From a virus, in IMG/VR virus record IMGVR_UViG_3300046370_000009, positions 1 to 29,786 of that record: a stretch of DNA of 29,786 nucleotides; one strand, written 5' to 3'. The notes below the pieces were generated by a model. The model saw only the letters and a program-made list of their open reading frames with translations, was not told where the DNA came from and did not search any database. Below, one piece after another: positions 1 through 8,003 of this stretch (position 1 is its first letter; the number at the start of each line of letters is the position of its first letter). The translations under genes were made by a program, and so were the position numbers.

Positions 1-57
1 AACGCTATCAAGTTGGCACTGTTCAACGACTTGCGTGATCCTGCTGGTCCTGTTCGT
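1..57. repeat. Terminal direct repeat, copy 1 (contig overlap)
   Basis: These 57 bases are identical to bases 29730-29786. The repeat lies inside the portal gene, and the reading frame continues correctly from the right end into the left end. This is what is expected when a circular or circularly permuted genome is assembled and the ends overlap. It is not evidence of a physical terminal repeat of 57 bp. The unit length after removing one copy is 29,729 bp. Confidence 0.95.
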
Positions 58-489
58 AGCGCCACTGAGGTTGCTATTGAATCCCGAGAGCTTGCAAAAC
101 GGATCGGGTCGGCCTTTGGGCGACTTCAGACCGAGATACTCGTACCAATACTCAAGCGTGTCGTCGCAATACTGACTCGACGCGGATTGATCGTCCCTAT
201 CGAGCTAGATGGGCGTGATGTGCAGATCAAGTTCACCTCTCCACTAGCACGGGCGCAGGATGGCGAGGATCTACTAGCCGTCCAGCAAGCCGTGCAGTTC
301 GTATTGGGTACGTCTGGCCCTGAGCAAGTTCTTATGGCCTATAAGACCGAGGACTTCGGTACATGGGCGGCACAGAAGACGGGGATGCCAGCAGAGTTAG
401 TGCGATCTGAGATCGAGAAACAGCAGATCATCCAAGCTGGCGCGCAGGCTCAAATGCAACAACAACAACCACCAATGGAAGCTGAATGA
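1..489 (+). CDS. Portal (head-tail connector) protein, C-terminal part
   Basis: This is the 3' end of the portal gene that starts at 28656 and runs off the right end. The frame at base 1 matches the frame at 29730, so the joined protein is 520 residues, close to the 536 of T7 gp8. The part here reads NAIKLALFND, then AGPVRSATEV and a helical stretch, as in podoviral head-to-tail connectors. It ends in a Gln-rich, acidic tail. The portal dodecamer sits at one capsid vertex, docks the terminase during packaging and holds the tail. The stop overlaps the start of the next gene (ATGA at 486), indicating coupled translation. There is no independent start here; the TTG at 13 is internal. Confidence 0.93.
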   Translation, partial: NAIKLALFNDLRDPAGPVRSATEVAIESRELAKRIGSAFGRLQTEILVPILKRVVAILTRRGLIVPIELDGRDVQIKFTSPLARAQDGEDLLAVQQAVQFVLGTSGPEQVLMAYKTEDFGTWAAQKTGMPAELVRSEIEKQQIIQAGAQAQMQQQQPPMEAE

Positions 490-761
490 CTTGGGAAACA
501 ATTGAGGGCGCAAGCCCGGACGCCAAGAAACAGAAAGCCAAAGCACAAGAACAGATCTCCCAAATGACCAAAGCCTATGCCCGGTGCTTCAATACTGAAG
601 ACGGGCAGAAGGTTTTAGAGGATCTGACACGTCGCTTTCTATTCGACAATGCAACATCCTTATCCAGCCAGAACGTCGCGTATGAAGCGGCGTATCACAA
701 TGGCGAGGCGGGTGTAATTCGCATGATCATCCACTACATACAGCAAGCGGAGAGACAATGA
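486..761 (+). CDS. Bbp19-like small phage structural-region protein
   Basis: This 91-residue protein has an N-terminal Lys/Gln/Ala-rich helix (about 12-30), then a conserved core with DGQKVLEDL and YEAAYHNGEAGVIRMI. That core matches the Bbp19 family of Bordetella phage BPP-1 and relatives, which is typically encoded directly beside the portal gene. Its molecular role is not established; the position suggests a head or head-tail assembly function. The start is the ATG in the ATGA overlap with the portal stop, and its own stop overlaps the next start in the same way. Family assignment is from remembered motif similarity. Confidence 0.7.
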   Translation: MTWETIEGASPDAKKQKAKAQEQISQMTKAYARCFNTEDGQKVLEDLTRRFLFDNATSLSSQNVAYEAAYHNGEAGVIRMIIHYIQQAERQ

Positions 762-1075
762 GCGAGGAACCCAAGAAGCGAACGCGCAAAGCAAAGCCCA
801 AGTATGAGGTAGCGGGCGGGAATCTTGATCACCTAGCTACCATTAACTGCGAGCTTGAGTGGCTGACCCCATTGCATGAGCGGTATGGCTTTGAGAAGTT
901 CGAGTATATCCACAAATTCCGTGCATTCCGGTGCTATAAGGACGGGCAACACGTTGATTGGATCGACGTTAACGACTTAGCCCTGATCAATGGCAAGCGG
1001 AGGCTGGAAGTTATCCTACTGAAACACCAACCCATAAGCCCCAAGAGGGCGATCATTAACTATCCTTGGAGATAA
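758..1075 (+). CDS. Hypothetical protein in head-assembly cluster
   Basis: This 105-residue protein is not recognised. The first 16 residues are very basic (KKRTRKAKPK), followed by a compact globular region rich in aromatic residues (WLTPLHERYGFEKFEYIHKF). The middle, with a YKDGQHVDWI stretch, could form a beta hairpin. No membrane segment or cysteine pair is evident apart from isolated cysteines. It starts in an ATGA overlap with the Bbp19-like gene and ends just before the scaffold start, so it is translated with portal and scaffold genes. A structural or assembly role is inferred from position only. Confidence 0.7.
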   Translation: MSEEPKKRTRKAKPKYEVAGGNLDHLATINCELEWLTPLHERYGFEKFEYIHKFRAFRCYKDGQHVDWIDVNDLALINGKRRLEVILLKHQPISPKRAIINYPWR

Positions 1076-1077
1076 TC

Positions 1078-1812
1078 ATGGACGAACAGGCCGTAGAAAG
1101 TAACGACACCCTGACATCATTAGTAGATGCCGCTGAACCTACATTAGGTGAAGGCGAATTCTTTCTGAGTGAGGGAATCAAGGGCGTAGGCGATCAACCC
1201 GAGTGGTACAAAGCCGACAAGTACAAGTCAGTAGCAGAGCAAGCCAAGGCGTACACCGAGCTAGAAAAGAAGTTCGGCGGATTCACTGGCGCACCTAAAG
1301 ACGGTTACCAGCCTTATGAAGGTGTAGAGGCGGATGACGCGTTGTGGGGCGAGCTGGTTGAGTTTGGCACCAAGCAAAACATGTCTCAGGCCGCTATGAA
1401 TGAGGCGTGGGAGCTACTGACAGCACAAGAGCAAGCCATTGAAGAGGTTTCACTTGAGACTGAGATGGCAAAGCTAGGTGATAACGCTGTTGAGCGTATC
1501 AAGGTTGTCGAACAGTACATGAAGAACAATCTCGATTCGGACACATACGAAGAGCTTCGTTACGCTGTAAACAGTGCTGAGTCTGTCCAACTGATCGAGG
1601 CGCTGATCAAGTCAACTGCCCCTGCTAAGTTGCCGATTGATGGTTACATTCAACCCGGTGGCATTACATGGGATGACATTGAGGCTGAGATGTTCAAGAA
1701 GCATGAGAGCGGTCAGATGCTCCGTGCAGTCGATCCGAACCATGAGCGTAAGATACAGCGCATGATGAAAGAGTTCGGCGGTGATAAGCCATACGAACGC
1801 ATTGTTGGCTAA
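1078..1812 (+). CDS. Capsid scaffolding / assembly protein
   Basis: This 244-residue, strongly acidic, helical protein lies between portal and major capsid, where T7-like phages encode gp9. Visible family features are EFFLSEGIKG, PEWYKADKYKSVAEQAKAY and KKFGGFTGAPKDGYQPYEG near the N-terminus, and a basic C-terminal end (HERKIQRMMKEF) that would bind capsid subunits. It should form the internal scaffold of the procapsid and leave before maturation. An in-frame TTG at 1066 exists, but ATG 1078 is preferred because GGAG lies upstream at proper spacing. It overlaps nothing downstream; a 147-base gap with control signals follows. Confidence 0.85.
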   Translation: MDEQAVESNDTLTSLVDAAEPTLGEGEFFLSEGIKGVGDQPEWYKADKYKSVAEQAKAYTELEKKFGGFTGAPKDGYQPYEGVEADDALWGELVEFGTKQNMSQAAMNEAWELLTAQEQAIEEVSLETEMAKLGDNAVERIKVVEQYMKNNLDSDTYEELRYAVNSAESVQLIEALIKSTAPAKLPIDGYIQPGGITWDDIEAEMFKKHESGQMLRAVDPNHERKIQRMMKEFGGDKPYERIVG

Positions 1813-1832
1813 CACATTTCTTGTGGTATCAT
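1805..1832 (+). promoter_or_regulatory. Candidate extended -10 promoter for the capsid gene
   Basis: TTGGCT (1805-1810), 16 bases, then TATCAT (1827-1832) preceded by TG one base upstream (extended -10 form). The same TGNTATCAT core occurs at 25263-25271. The gap before the capsid gene is one of the few in the late block, so a dedicated promoter for the most abundant protein makes sense. The match is inferred by eye and the start site is unmapped. Confidence 0.4.
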
Positions 1833-1860
1833 AGAGAGATCGGATACCCCTTTCACAAGG

Positions 1861-1909
1861 CCCGGTAGTTTTTAGGTTGAAAGACTGACCGACTGCCGGG
1901 TACTCAGTC
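1861..1909 (+). promoter_or_regulatory. Stem-loop / possible pseudoknot in capsid mRNA leader
   Basis: CCCGGTAGT (1861-1869) can pair with ACTGCCGGG (1892-1900), giving a 9-bp stem with one G-U pair. The loop contains GACTGA (1883-1888), an exact complement of TCAGTC (1904-1909) downstream. The two helices can form an H-type pseudoknot or be alternatives. The structure ends about 38 bases before the AGGAG (1947-1951) of the major capsid gene. Confidence 0.5.
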
Positions 1910-1959
1910 CAAAACCTCTTAATCATTTTTTATACATTTGACATAGAGGAGACTGAATC

Positions 1960-2793
1960 ATGTCAATTAATCTCTCCGCAGTAGCGGTAACTGAATTTGA
2001 CAGCATGGTGAAGCACGCTTATGCGAACGCTGGCTTGCTCAAGAACGCTGTCACACTCCGAAACAACGTCGTAGGTGATACCTACAAATTCCGTCGCATG
2101 GGCAAAGGTCTTGCTAACCAGAAGGCTAGCTCTGTTGACGTAACTCCAATGAACGTAGGACACGAGTTCAAGACTGCGACTCTCGCAAACTGGAACGCGC
2201 CTGAGTTCACTGACATCTTTGACGCACAAGACGTAAACTTTGACGAGAAGCAAGAGTTGGCGACTACAATCGCTGGCGCTTTGGGTCGTCGTTGTGATCA
2301 GCTCGTTATTGATGCAATGGACGCTTCTACTCCACTGACTACTCCAGTAGCGGCTGGTGGCACTAACTTGACTATCGCTAAGGTAAACTCAGCGCAGGTT
2401 GAGTTGCGTGATCAGGGCGTTCCTAACACTGAGCTTTTCGCTGTTATCGAAGCTGGTGGTTTGGGCGGTCTGTTGAACGATGAGAAGGCAACTTCTGGCG
2501 ACTATCAGGCTATCAAGGCTCTTGTATCTGGTGAGATCAACACTCTCGTTGGCTTCCAGTTCATCATTCTTGAGACTCGTGCCGAAGGCGGTCTGACAGA
2601 AGCGGCTAACATCGTAGACTCTTGGTTCTTCCAGCGTCCAGCGGTTGGCCTTGCTGTCGGTATCGACATGAAGACTGAAATCAACTACGTCCCTGAGAAG
2701 ACCTCTTGGCTTACCAACGGTATGCTGAAGGCTGGCTCTGTTGTACGTGACGAAGGTGGTTTGGTTAAGGTCCAGTACGACAAGACTGCATAA
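1960..2793 (+). CDS. Major capsid protein
   Basis: This 277-residue protein follows the scaffold gene and precedes the tail tubular genes, the standard place for the major head protein. Residues 1-90 read like the N-arm and E-loop region of HK97-fold capsids of BPP-1-like podoviruses (SINLSAVAVTEFDSMV, VVGDTYKFRRMGKG). A beta-rich P- and A-domain follows, with FQRPAVGLAVGIDMKTEINY near the C-terminus. At 277 residues it is compact for the fold. Codon choice is visibly more uniform than in neighbours (repeated use of GCT, GGT, CGT, AAG), as expected for a highly expressed gene. AGGAG lies 8 bases upstream of the ATG. Confidence 0.88.
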   Translation: MSINLSAVAVTEFDSMVKHAYANAGLLKNAVTLRNNVVGDTYKFRRMGKGLANQKASSVDVTPMNVGHEFKTATLANWNAPEFTDIFDAQDVNFDEKQELATTIAGALGRRCDQLVIDAMDASTPLTTPVAAGGTNLTIAKVNSAQVELRDQGVPNTELFAVIEAGGLGGLLNDEKATSGDYQAIKALVSGEINTLVGFQFIILETRAEGGLTEAANIVDSWFFQRPAVGLAVGIDMKTEINYVPEKTSWLTNGMLKAGSVVRDEGGLVKVQYDKTA

Positions 2794-2802
2794 GTCTTAT
2801 CC

Positions 2803-2825
2803 GGCCCCTTCGGGGGCCATTCTAT
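2803..2825 (+). terminator. GC hairpin after capsid gene, probable terminator
   Basis: GGCCCC-TTCG-GGGGCC (2803-2818), a 6-bp stem with a stable UUCG tetraloop, lies 10 bases after the capsid stop and is followed by ATTCTATTT. The T-rich tail is imperfect, so partial termination is likely, lowering tail-gene transcription below capsid level. It also sits 20 bases upstream of the next start codon, like other hairpins in this genome. Confidence 0.6.
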
Positions 2826-2838
2826 TTCCGGGTGGATT

Positions 2839-3399
2839 ATGGCGAGCAAGATCGACTTAATTAGCAATGCACTTATTCTAATTGGTGACACTCCGATTAA
2901 TTCACTTACTGGTGGATCACGGCGCGAGACTGTCGCAAACAATCTCTACGACAACATCGTCCAGAACGAGCTAACAAAGCATCGTTGGGGCTTTGCACGT
3001 CGTAAGGCGCAGATATCTCTGCTGACAGATACCCCGACTGATCCCAATGAGTGGAAGAGCATCTACCAGCTACCCACTGATTTACTATTCCTAATCACTG
3101 TTTCCCCTGATTCTAACTATCAGGTCTATGGCGATAAGGTTTACAGCAATTCATCGCAAGCCCTGTACGCTGATTACATTGCAAACGTCACTGAAGATGA
3201 GTGGCCCGTGTACTTTTCCAAGATGATCGAGTACGCACTGGCTATGGACTTCGCGGCGAGCATTAGAGACAGCTCTGCGGCACGAGGTGAGATGGCGGCG
3301 GCTTATGTGAATGCGTCCCGTATGGCGCGATTCACGGACTCTCAACAACATCCCACGCAACCGATACGAAGCAACCCATTCACTAATGTGAGGTACTAA
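2839..3399 (+). CDS. Tail tubular protein A (T7 gp11-like)
   Basis: This 186-residue protein matches the gp11-like tail tube / adaptor family in length (T7 gp11 is 196) and in pattern. The N-terminus KIDLISNALILIGD is followed by RRETVANNLYDNIVQNEL and the characteristic HRWGFARRKAQ. YQLPTDLLFL lies mid-protein, and a helical C-terminal half carries MIEYALAMDFAASI. The adaptor ring binds under the portal and connects to the nozzle protein. GGGTGG precedes the ATG. Its stop overlaps the next start (TAATG at 3397-3401), a coupling typical of these two tail genes. Confidence 0.9.
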   Translation: MASKIDLISNALILIGDTPINSLTGGSRRETVANNLYDNIVQNELTKHRWGFARRKAQISLLTDTPTDPNEWKSIYQLPTDLLFLITVSPDSNYQVYGDKVYSNSSQALYADYIANVTEDEWPVYFSKMIEYALAMDFAASIRDSSAARGEMAAAYVNASRMARFTDSQQHPTQPIRSNPFTNVRY

Positions 3400-5984
3400 T
3401 GGCTAAGACTCGATTCATTCAGTCTAGCTTTGTAAGTGGCGAGCTATCCCCGTTACTGAAGGGCCGCATTGATATCAACCAGTATTATCAGGCGGTAGAG
3501 ACTGCCGATAATGTTGTGATTGTCCCTCAAGGTGGAATGCGTCGGCGTCCGGGCACTTCGTTTGTAGGTCAGGGCGTAAATACATTAGTGGTTGATTCAT
3601 GGACCGGGACTATGCCCAATGGCGGCACTGTCGCGAGTCTCAATGACAATGACCGAAGCACCAGTACACAGACGACAACCCCGCCCGGCACTACAACCGA
3701 TTGGGTGTTTGTTGATTGCGATGTAAGCCTAGCATTCGGCAATATTGTATTTATCGAAGTGACCGACATGTTTACGACTGCCGGTTCCACTAGCGACATG
3801 ATGTTTCAGTATTCGACCGATGGCGGTACAACGTGGGTGGACCAGCAAGCCATTCCACTGATCGGCACTAACCCTCAGAACTTCCGTTTCCCTGTTGACC
3901 CTGCATCGGCGATTACCGATTGGCGCATCATTCGTGATGGCAGTGACAGCTTTGCGGGCAACATTGGTGCGTCGGGTGTTAACTATTACTACAGCGGTGG
4001 CAACCGAGACAGCAGAACCAAGCTAGAGAGCTTCGAGGTTGAGGCTGATCGCAACTATCTGGTTGAGTTTACGCCTGAGAACATCCGCATTTATCGCACT
4101 GACGCGACAACTGGTGACCCCGTACAGCGTGTGATCGACATACTACCGATCTGGAATGCCTACCCTGCTGGCTTTCTTTCGTTTATTGATGTTGAAAACA
4201 TTAGGGTAGCGACGGTTGAGAACGTCATGCTGATCGTTGGCAACTTCCAACCCCTTAGATTGGTCAATCTAGGTACGGATACTGATTGGTCGCTTGATGA
4301 AATACCATTCACCAACGTCCCTCAGTACGATTACGACGATGCACAAAGCCCAACACCTACCAGCGAGATACAGGTGATGACTCTGGGGCATACCGGATCG
4401 GGACAATGGAAGCGTGGCGACCGATTTGAAGTAGATATTGAAAGCGTAGTCTCAAAGTCTATTAGCTATGCGGGTGACTCAACTGCCGATGAGCAAGCCG
4501 CGACTGTCTTCAACATCCAGAAGAACCTGCAAGACATGCCGGTCTTTGGTGAGACGGGTGTACTGGTAGAAAGAACCGGAACCCAAGAGTATACGATCAC
4601 CATATCTGGTGAATCTGCCAAGGATTTCGAGCTATTCTCTGCGTATGTAACCGAAGGCTCTGCTGACCACGAGATAGACTTTACCAAGACGCAATCAGGC
4701 TCCCCACGTAAAGAGGATGTTTGGTCGTCTACCCGTGGATGGCCCAAGACCATTTGCTTTTATGAAGGCCGATTGGTTATTGGCGGCACAGCATCCAAGC
4801 CACAATCATTATTCCTTTCTAAGTCTTCTGACTTCTTTAACTTCGACATTGAAGAAGCGGATGATGACGATGCAATCTTTGCAACCATATCTTCTCGTAC
4901 ACTGAATGATATCGTTGACGTTTATCCCGGCAGAAACTTACAGGTGTTTACCTCTGGTGCAGAGTTTGCTGTAACGAGTAAGCCGGTAACCCCGAGCAAT
5001 ATCCAGATCACGCCACAAACAGCGCACGGCGCGAGCAATGTCGAAGTGCAGGACGTAGATGGCTCGACGATATTCATTGATCGCTTTGGTAAAGCCCTGT
5101 TGACGTTCCTGTACTCGTTCAATGAGGACGCATACACGAGTGATGACCGCTCTGTTCTTGCTAGTCACTTGATTAAACAGCCCCGTGACATGGCGCTTCT
5201 AGCGGGTACTGCAAGCGATGACGCTAACTGGCTATTCGTTGTTAACGATGACGGGACTGCCACCGTCTTGAACACCCTAAGAAGTCAGGATATCAACGGC
5301 TTCACTAGCTGGACGATGGACGATGCGGAAGTGACCAACGTGACAACCGTGGGCGAGAAGCTATTCATGGTTGTAGGTCGTAACCTTGGCCCGAGTGCTG
5401 GCGATATTTCCATTGAGCAATGGGACTTCACCCGATTACTGGACAGCAGTGTCCGTAAAACTGCGACGAGTGGGACTATTTCTGGGTTAGAACACCTCGA
5501 AGGCGAGACTGTCTCAATTGTCACACGCGGTGATGATAGTGACGAAAACGACGGGTTCGTATTGGCAGATCAAACGGTATCAGGTGGCTCGATTACCCTA
5601 CCCGCTCCCTATGACACAGGCTATTCAACCCTTGAATATGAGGTCGGGCGTCGATTCATACCGACTATCAAGCCCATGCCACTGAATACAAACATCGGAT
5701 CAGGCCAGAATCAGATGCGCTTGAAGAAAATCGTACGTATGAACGTACGTGTCTACGAGTCATCGGGCATCTATATCGACAATATCCCTGTGCCTATCCG
5801 GGCATTCGGCCCTGCTGGGGATGAGTCACCATTAAGTCCTGAGTCTATTACGCCGGTAAGTGGCATAATAGAGGACGTTTACGATATTAACGGCTGGGGT
5901 AGAGAGGTCATACCGACGATTACGTGTCCTGATCCTACGCCCATGCACATACAGATGATTGAATACGAAGTTGAGGGTAACTAG
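3399..5984 (+). CDS. Tail tubular protein B (nozzle, T7 gp12-like) with inserted domain
   Basis: This 861-residue protein opens with the hallmark of the family: SSFVSGELSPLLKGRIDINQYYQ, then NVVIVPQGGMRRRPGTSFV. A second family block at about residues 443-480 (RGWPKTICFYEGRLVIGG, SKSSDFFNF) leads into the beta-propeller region of the nozzle. In family members the sequence after RRPGT usually runs quickly to a block like NYLVEFTPENIRIYR. Here that block is delayed to about residue 215 by some 130 Ser/Thr/Gly/Asp-rich residues (about 65-195) that look like a beta-sandwich. The nozzle closes the tail and carries fibres or spikes, so the extra domain could bind glycans. It directly overlaps the adaptor gene. 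Confidence 0.88.
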   Translation: MAKTRFIQSSFVSGELSPLLKGRIDINQYYQAVETADNVVIVPQGGMRRRPGTSFVGQGVNTLVVDSWTGTMPNGGTVASLNDNDRSTSTQTTTPPGTTTDWVFVDCDVSLAFGNIVFIEVTDMFTTAGSTSDMMFQYSTDGGTTWVDQQAIPLIGTNPQNFRFPVDPASAITDWRIIRDGSDSFAGNIGASGVNYYYSGGNRDSRTKLESFEVEADRNYLVEFTPENIRIYRTDATTGDPVQRVIDILPIWNAYPAGFLSFIDVENIRVATVENVMLIVGNFQPLRLVNLGTDTDWSLDEIPFTNVPQYDYDDAQSPTPTSEIQVMTLGHTGSGQWKRGDRFEVDIESVVSKSISYAGDSTADEQAATVFNIQKNLQDMPVFGETGVLVERTGTQEYTITISGESAKDFELFSAYVTEGSADHEIDFTKTQSGSPRKEDVWSSTRGWPKTICFYEGRLVIGGTASKPQSLFLSKSSDFFNFDIEEADDDDAIFATISSRTLNDIVDVYPGRNLQVFTSGAEFAVTSKPVTPSNIQITPQTAHGASNVEVQDVDGSTIFIDRFGKALLTFLYSFNEDAYTSDDRSVLASHLIKQPRDMALLAGTASDDANWLFVVNDDGTATVLNTLRSQDINGFTSWTMDDAEVTNVTTVGEKLFMVVGRNLGPSAGDISIEQWDFTRLLDSSVRKTATSGTISGLEHLEGETVSIVTRGDDSDENDGFVLADQTVSGGSITLPAPYDTGYSTLEYEVGRRFIPTIKPMPLNTNIGSGQNQMRLKKIVRMNVRVYESSGIYIDNIPVPIRAFGPAGDESPLSPESITPVSGIIEDVYDINGWGREVIPTITCPDPTPMHIQMIEYEVEGN

Positions 5985-6401
5985 ATGGACCCGTTTACTA
6001 TATTGGCGATTGCCTTAACTGCTACGTCTGCGGCAACGTCCGCTTACGGTCAGGTGCAGGCGGGGAAAGCTCAAGAGATACAGCTAAAAGAGCAAGCGAA
6101 ACAAGAAGAGTTTGCGGCTCAGAGTCAGGAGCTACAGCGTCGGCAGGAATTGAACCGAGCATTAGCGGCTAATGTCGCGGCACTCTCTACAGCAGGAATA
6201 TCTGGGGAAGGTACGCCAGCTAGTCTGGCATTGGAAAGCGCCAAGCAAGTAGGTCTTAGCGAGATGACTATTGACCTATCAGAGCGTCTACGTAGGGCGT
6301 CATTACAGCGACAAGCGCAAACAGCAAAAGGCACAGCATACATTGGTGCGGCAAGTACATTGTTAAGTGGCGGCGCAAAGGCGGCGCAATTGGCGGAATA
6401 A
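5985..6401 (+). CDS. Small internal virion protein (T7 gp14-like)
   Basis: This 138-residue protein has a hydrophobic, Ala/Thr-rich N-terminus (PFTILAIALTATSAATSAYG, about 3-22), a long Gln/Glu/Lys-rich amphipathic helix (25-60), then GISGEGTPASLALESAKQ and a Gly/Ala C-terminus. That order is typical of the first ejectosome protein of podoviruses, expected to enter the outer membrane at infection. It starts at the base after the nozzle gene stop and is followed by the two larger internal proteins, reproducing the gp14-gp15-gp16 order. Sequence similarity to T7 gp14 itself is weak; the call rests on composition, length and order. Confidence 0.75.
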   Translation: MDPFTILAIALTATSAATSAYGQVQAGKAQEIQLKEQAKQEEFAAQSQELQRRQELNRALAANVAALSTAGISGEGTPASLALESAKQVGLSEMTIDLSERLRRASLQRQAQTAKGTAYIGAASTLLSGGAKAAQLAE

Positions 6402-6407
6402 ACAGTT

Positions 6408-8003
6408 ATGGCTCAGAAGCGCATTGATTACTACGGCAGGTTTACACCAACAGGTGTAGATACGTCTCAGGCTAAACGCTTGCAGGCTCTCTCTGGCTTG
6501 GCTGAACAGGTCGGCGGTATTGCGTATGATGTTGCTTCCGGCATTCAAGAGCGCCGAGGCTTGGAGGCTGGTCTTGCGGCTGGGCAACAGGCGGCAGAGA
6601 AAGGCGAGATCATTGAGACACAAAAAGGCTTTTTGTCACAGATCTCTATATTCGATCAGGCATATAACAACGCTATGTCAAAGGCATACGTTGCTGGCGT
6701 TGATAACGATGCGCGAGAGAACATTAACCGACTGCTGACTGACAACCCCGATGACATTGATGCGTTTGATTCCGCAGTGAATGCGTATCGAACAGGCGTC
6801 ACGCAGAACATAGCCGATGAGTTCAAGCCACTGATTGACCAGTCAATGGATCAGATGATCTCTAGCGCTCGGTCACAGGTACACCAAGCGCAAACAGCCA
6901 AGAATCTCAAGAGCGCAGATGACACGCTCATTCGCTCTGGTCAAACAGCAAGCGAGGCCGCATTGAAGGCGGCACGTATCGGTGACGATGAGTCGGCAAT
7001 GATCGGTCGTATGAATGCGTTTTCATCTTTTGATGCGCGTGTTGAAGCTGGAACGATGACTGAGGCGGCGGCTGAGACTGCAAAGCAAAATCTTATTGTA
7101 GCCACTGAAGGCGAGAAAGCCCGAGGTGGACTGCAAGCTATTATCAAGAATCGTGGCGCGTATGCGGCGGTTGAGTTTATCAATGCGGTAGCTGAGACGC
7201 CTGTTAGTAACTTCACGCTTGAACAGCAGGAAAATCTTGCAGATGTTCTACGTGCTGACTTGAACGAGTACATATCACTGACCAACATCCAAGAGAAGCA
7301 AGCTGAGGACGCACTGAAGGCCCGTCAAGGCGAGAACTTTACTAGCCTGTACGTTGGCATCATTGGCGGCGAGACGGACGTAGGCGACATTACACGCACT
7401 GCTATGGCTGGCAATCTCACGCAGTCACAACTGACTACACTGACCAATGTGATGAACACTCGCGGGCAAGGTATTGATGACTTCGATCTGATCTATGACA
7501 TCCAGACGCAGATGTATCAGAACCCAGAAGCGGCACGTGACTTGATTATTGCTAACACTGGCACACGGCTGACCGGATCTAGGGCGCAATCACTGCTGAC
7601 TACACTAGGCGAAGAGCCTATCTTGAACACGCCAAAGGCTACACGCTATCGCAAGTATGTCAGTACGAACGTGGGCATTGTTGATCCGATTACAGGTCGC
7701 TTTACTGGCGCAGGTACAAAAGAGCGAGCGGCTGACTTAATGCTGGCATTTGATGAGAAGATACTGGCTGGTGAAGATCCTTCCGCTGTCGCAGAGCAAT
7801 TGCTAGATATCAACGACATTCCACCTCAATTCACTAGCGAAGACGATGTGAACAAAGCGCTTGAGCGTTTAGCCGACCAAGTTGATACAACTTACAAAGA
7901 CAATAAGGCTGGCTACAATGCGGAAGAGGAAAAGTTACAGCAGTATTTAGTCCGCATTAGGAACTTCAAGAATATGATGGCTGATATTAAGAGAGGACAA
8001 TAA
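6408..8003 (+). CDS. Internal virion / DNA ejection protein (T7 gp15-like)
   Basis: This 531-residue, almost wholly alpha-helical protein is rich in Ala, Gln, Asp and Glu, with no membrane segment. It begins RIDYYGRFTPTGVDTSQAKRLQALSGLAEQ, a pattern seen at the start of podoviral ejection proteins. It sits second in the internal-protein trio, where T7 gp15 forms the periplasmic tunnel. T7 gp15 is longer (747), so this is a shorter version. The ATG overlaps the following gene's start region (TAATG at 8001-8005), implying coupled synthesis with the largest ejection protein. No enzymatic motif was noticed. Confidence 0.78.
   Translation: MAQKRIDYYGRFTPTGVDTSQAKRLQALSGLAEQVGGIAYDVASGIQERRGLEAGLAAGQQAAEKGEIIETQKGFLSQISIFDQAYNNAMSKAYVAGVDNDARENINRLLTDNPDDIDAFDSAVNAYRTGVTQNIADEFKPLIDQSMDQMISSARSQVHQAQTAKNLKSADDTLIRSGQTASEAALKAARIGDDESAMIGRMNAFSSFDARVEAGTMTEAAAETAKQNLIVATEGEKARGGLQAIIKNRGAYAAVEFINAVAETPVSNFTLEQQENLADVLRADLNEYISLTNIQEKQAEDALKARQGENFTSLYVGIIGGETDVGDITRTAMAGNLTQSQLTTLTNVMNTRGQGIDDFDLIYDIQTQMYQNPEAARDLIIANTGTRLTGSRAQSLLTTLGEEPILNTPKATRYRKYVSTNVGIVDPITGRFTGAGTKERAADLMLAFDEKILAGEDPSAVAEQLLDINDIPPQFTSEDDVNKALERLADQVDTTYKDNKAGYNAEEEKLQQYLVRIRNFKNMMADIKRGQ

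Noticed and set aside
1-57. 57-base repeat read as the phage's physical terminal repeat
   Set aside because: It lies in mid-portal coding sequence and keeps the frame; physical terminal repeats normally lie outside or at the edge of coding blocks. Assembly overlap is simpler.
1612-1926. Long minus-strand open frame across the scaffold end and capsid leader
   Set aside because: It is antisense to a well-supported gene and to the capsid leader, has no ribosome site, and has no recognisable protein features.
1931-1943. TATACAT and a perfect TTGACA just before the capsid gene, read as promoter boxes
   Set aside because: TTGACA (1938) has no -10 box at 16-18 bases, which would fall inside the gene; TATACA has no -35 at proper distance. 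The region is the AT-rich spacer before AGGAG.
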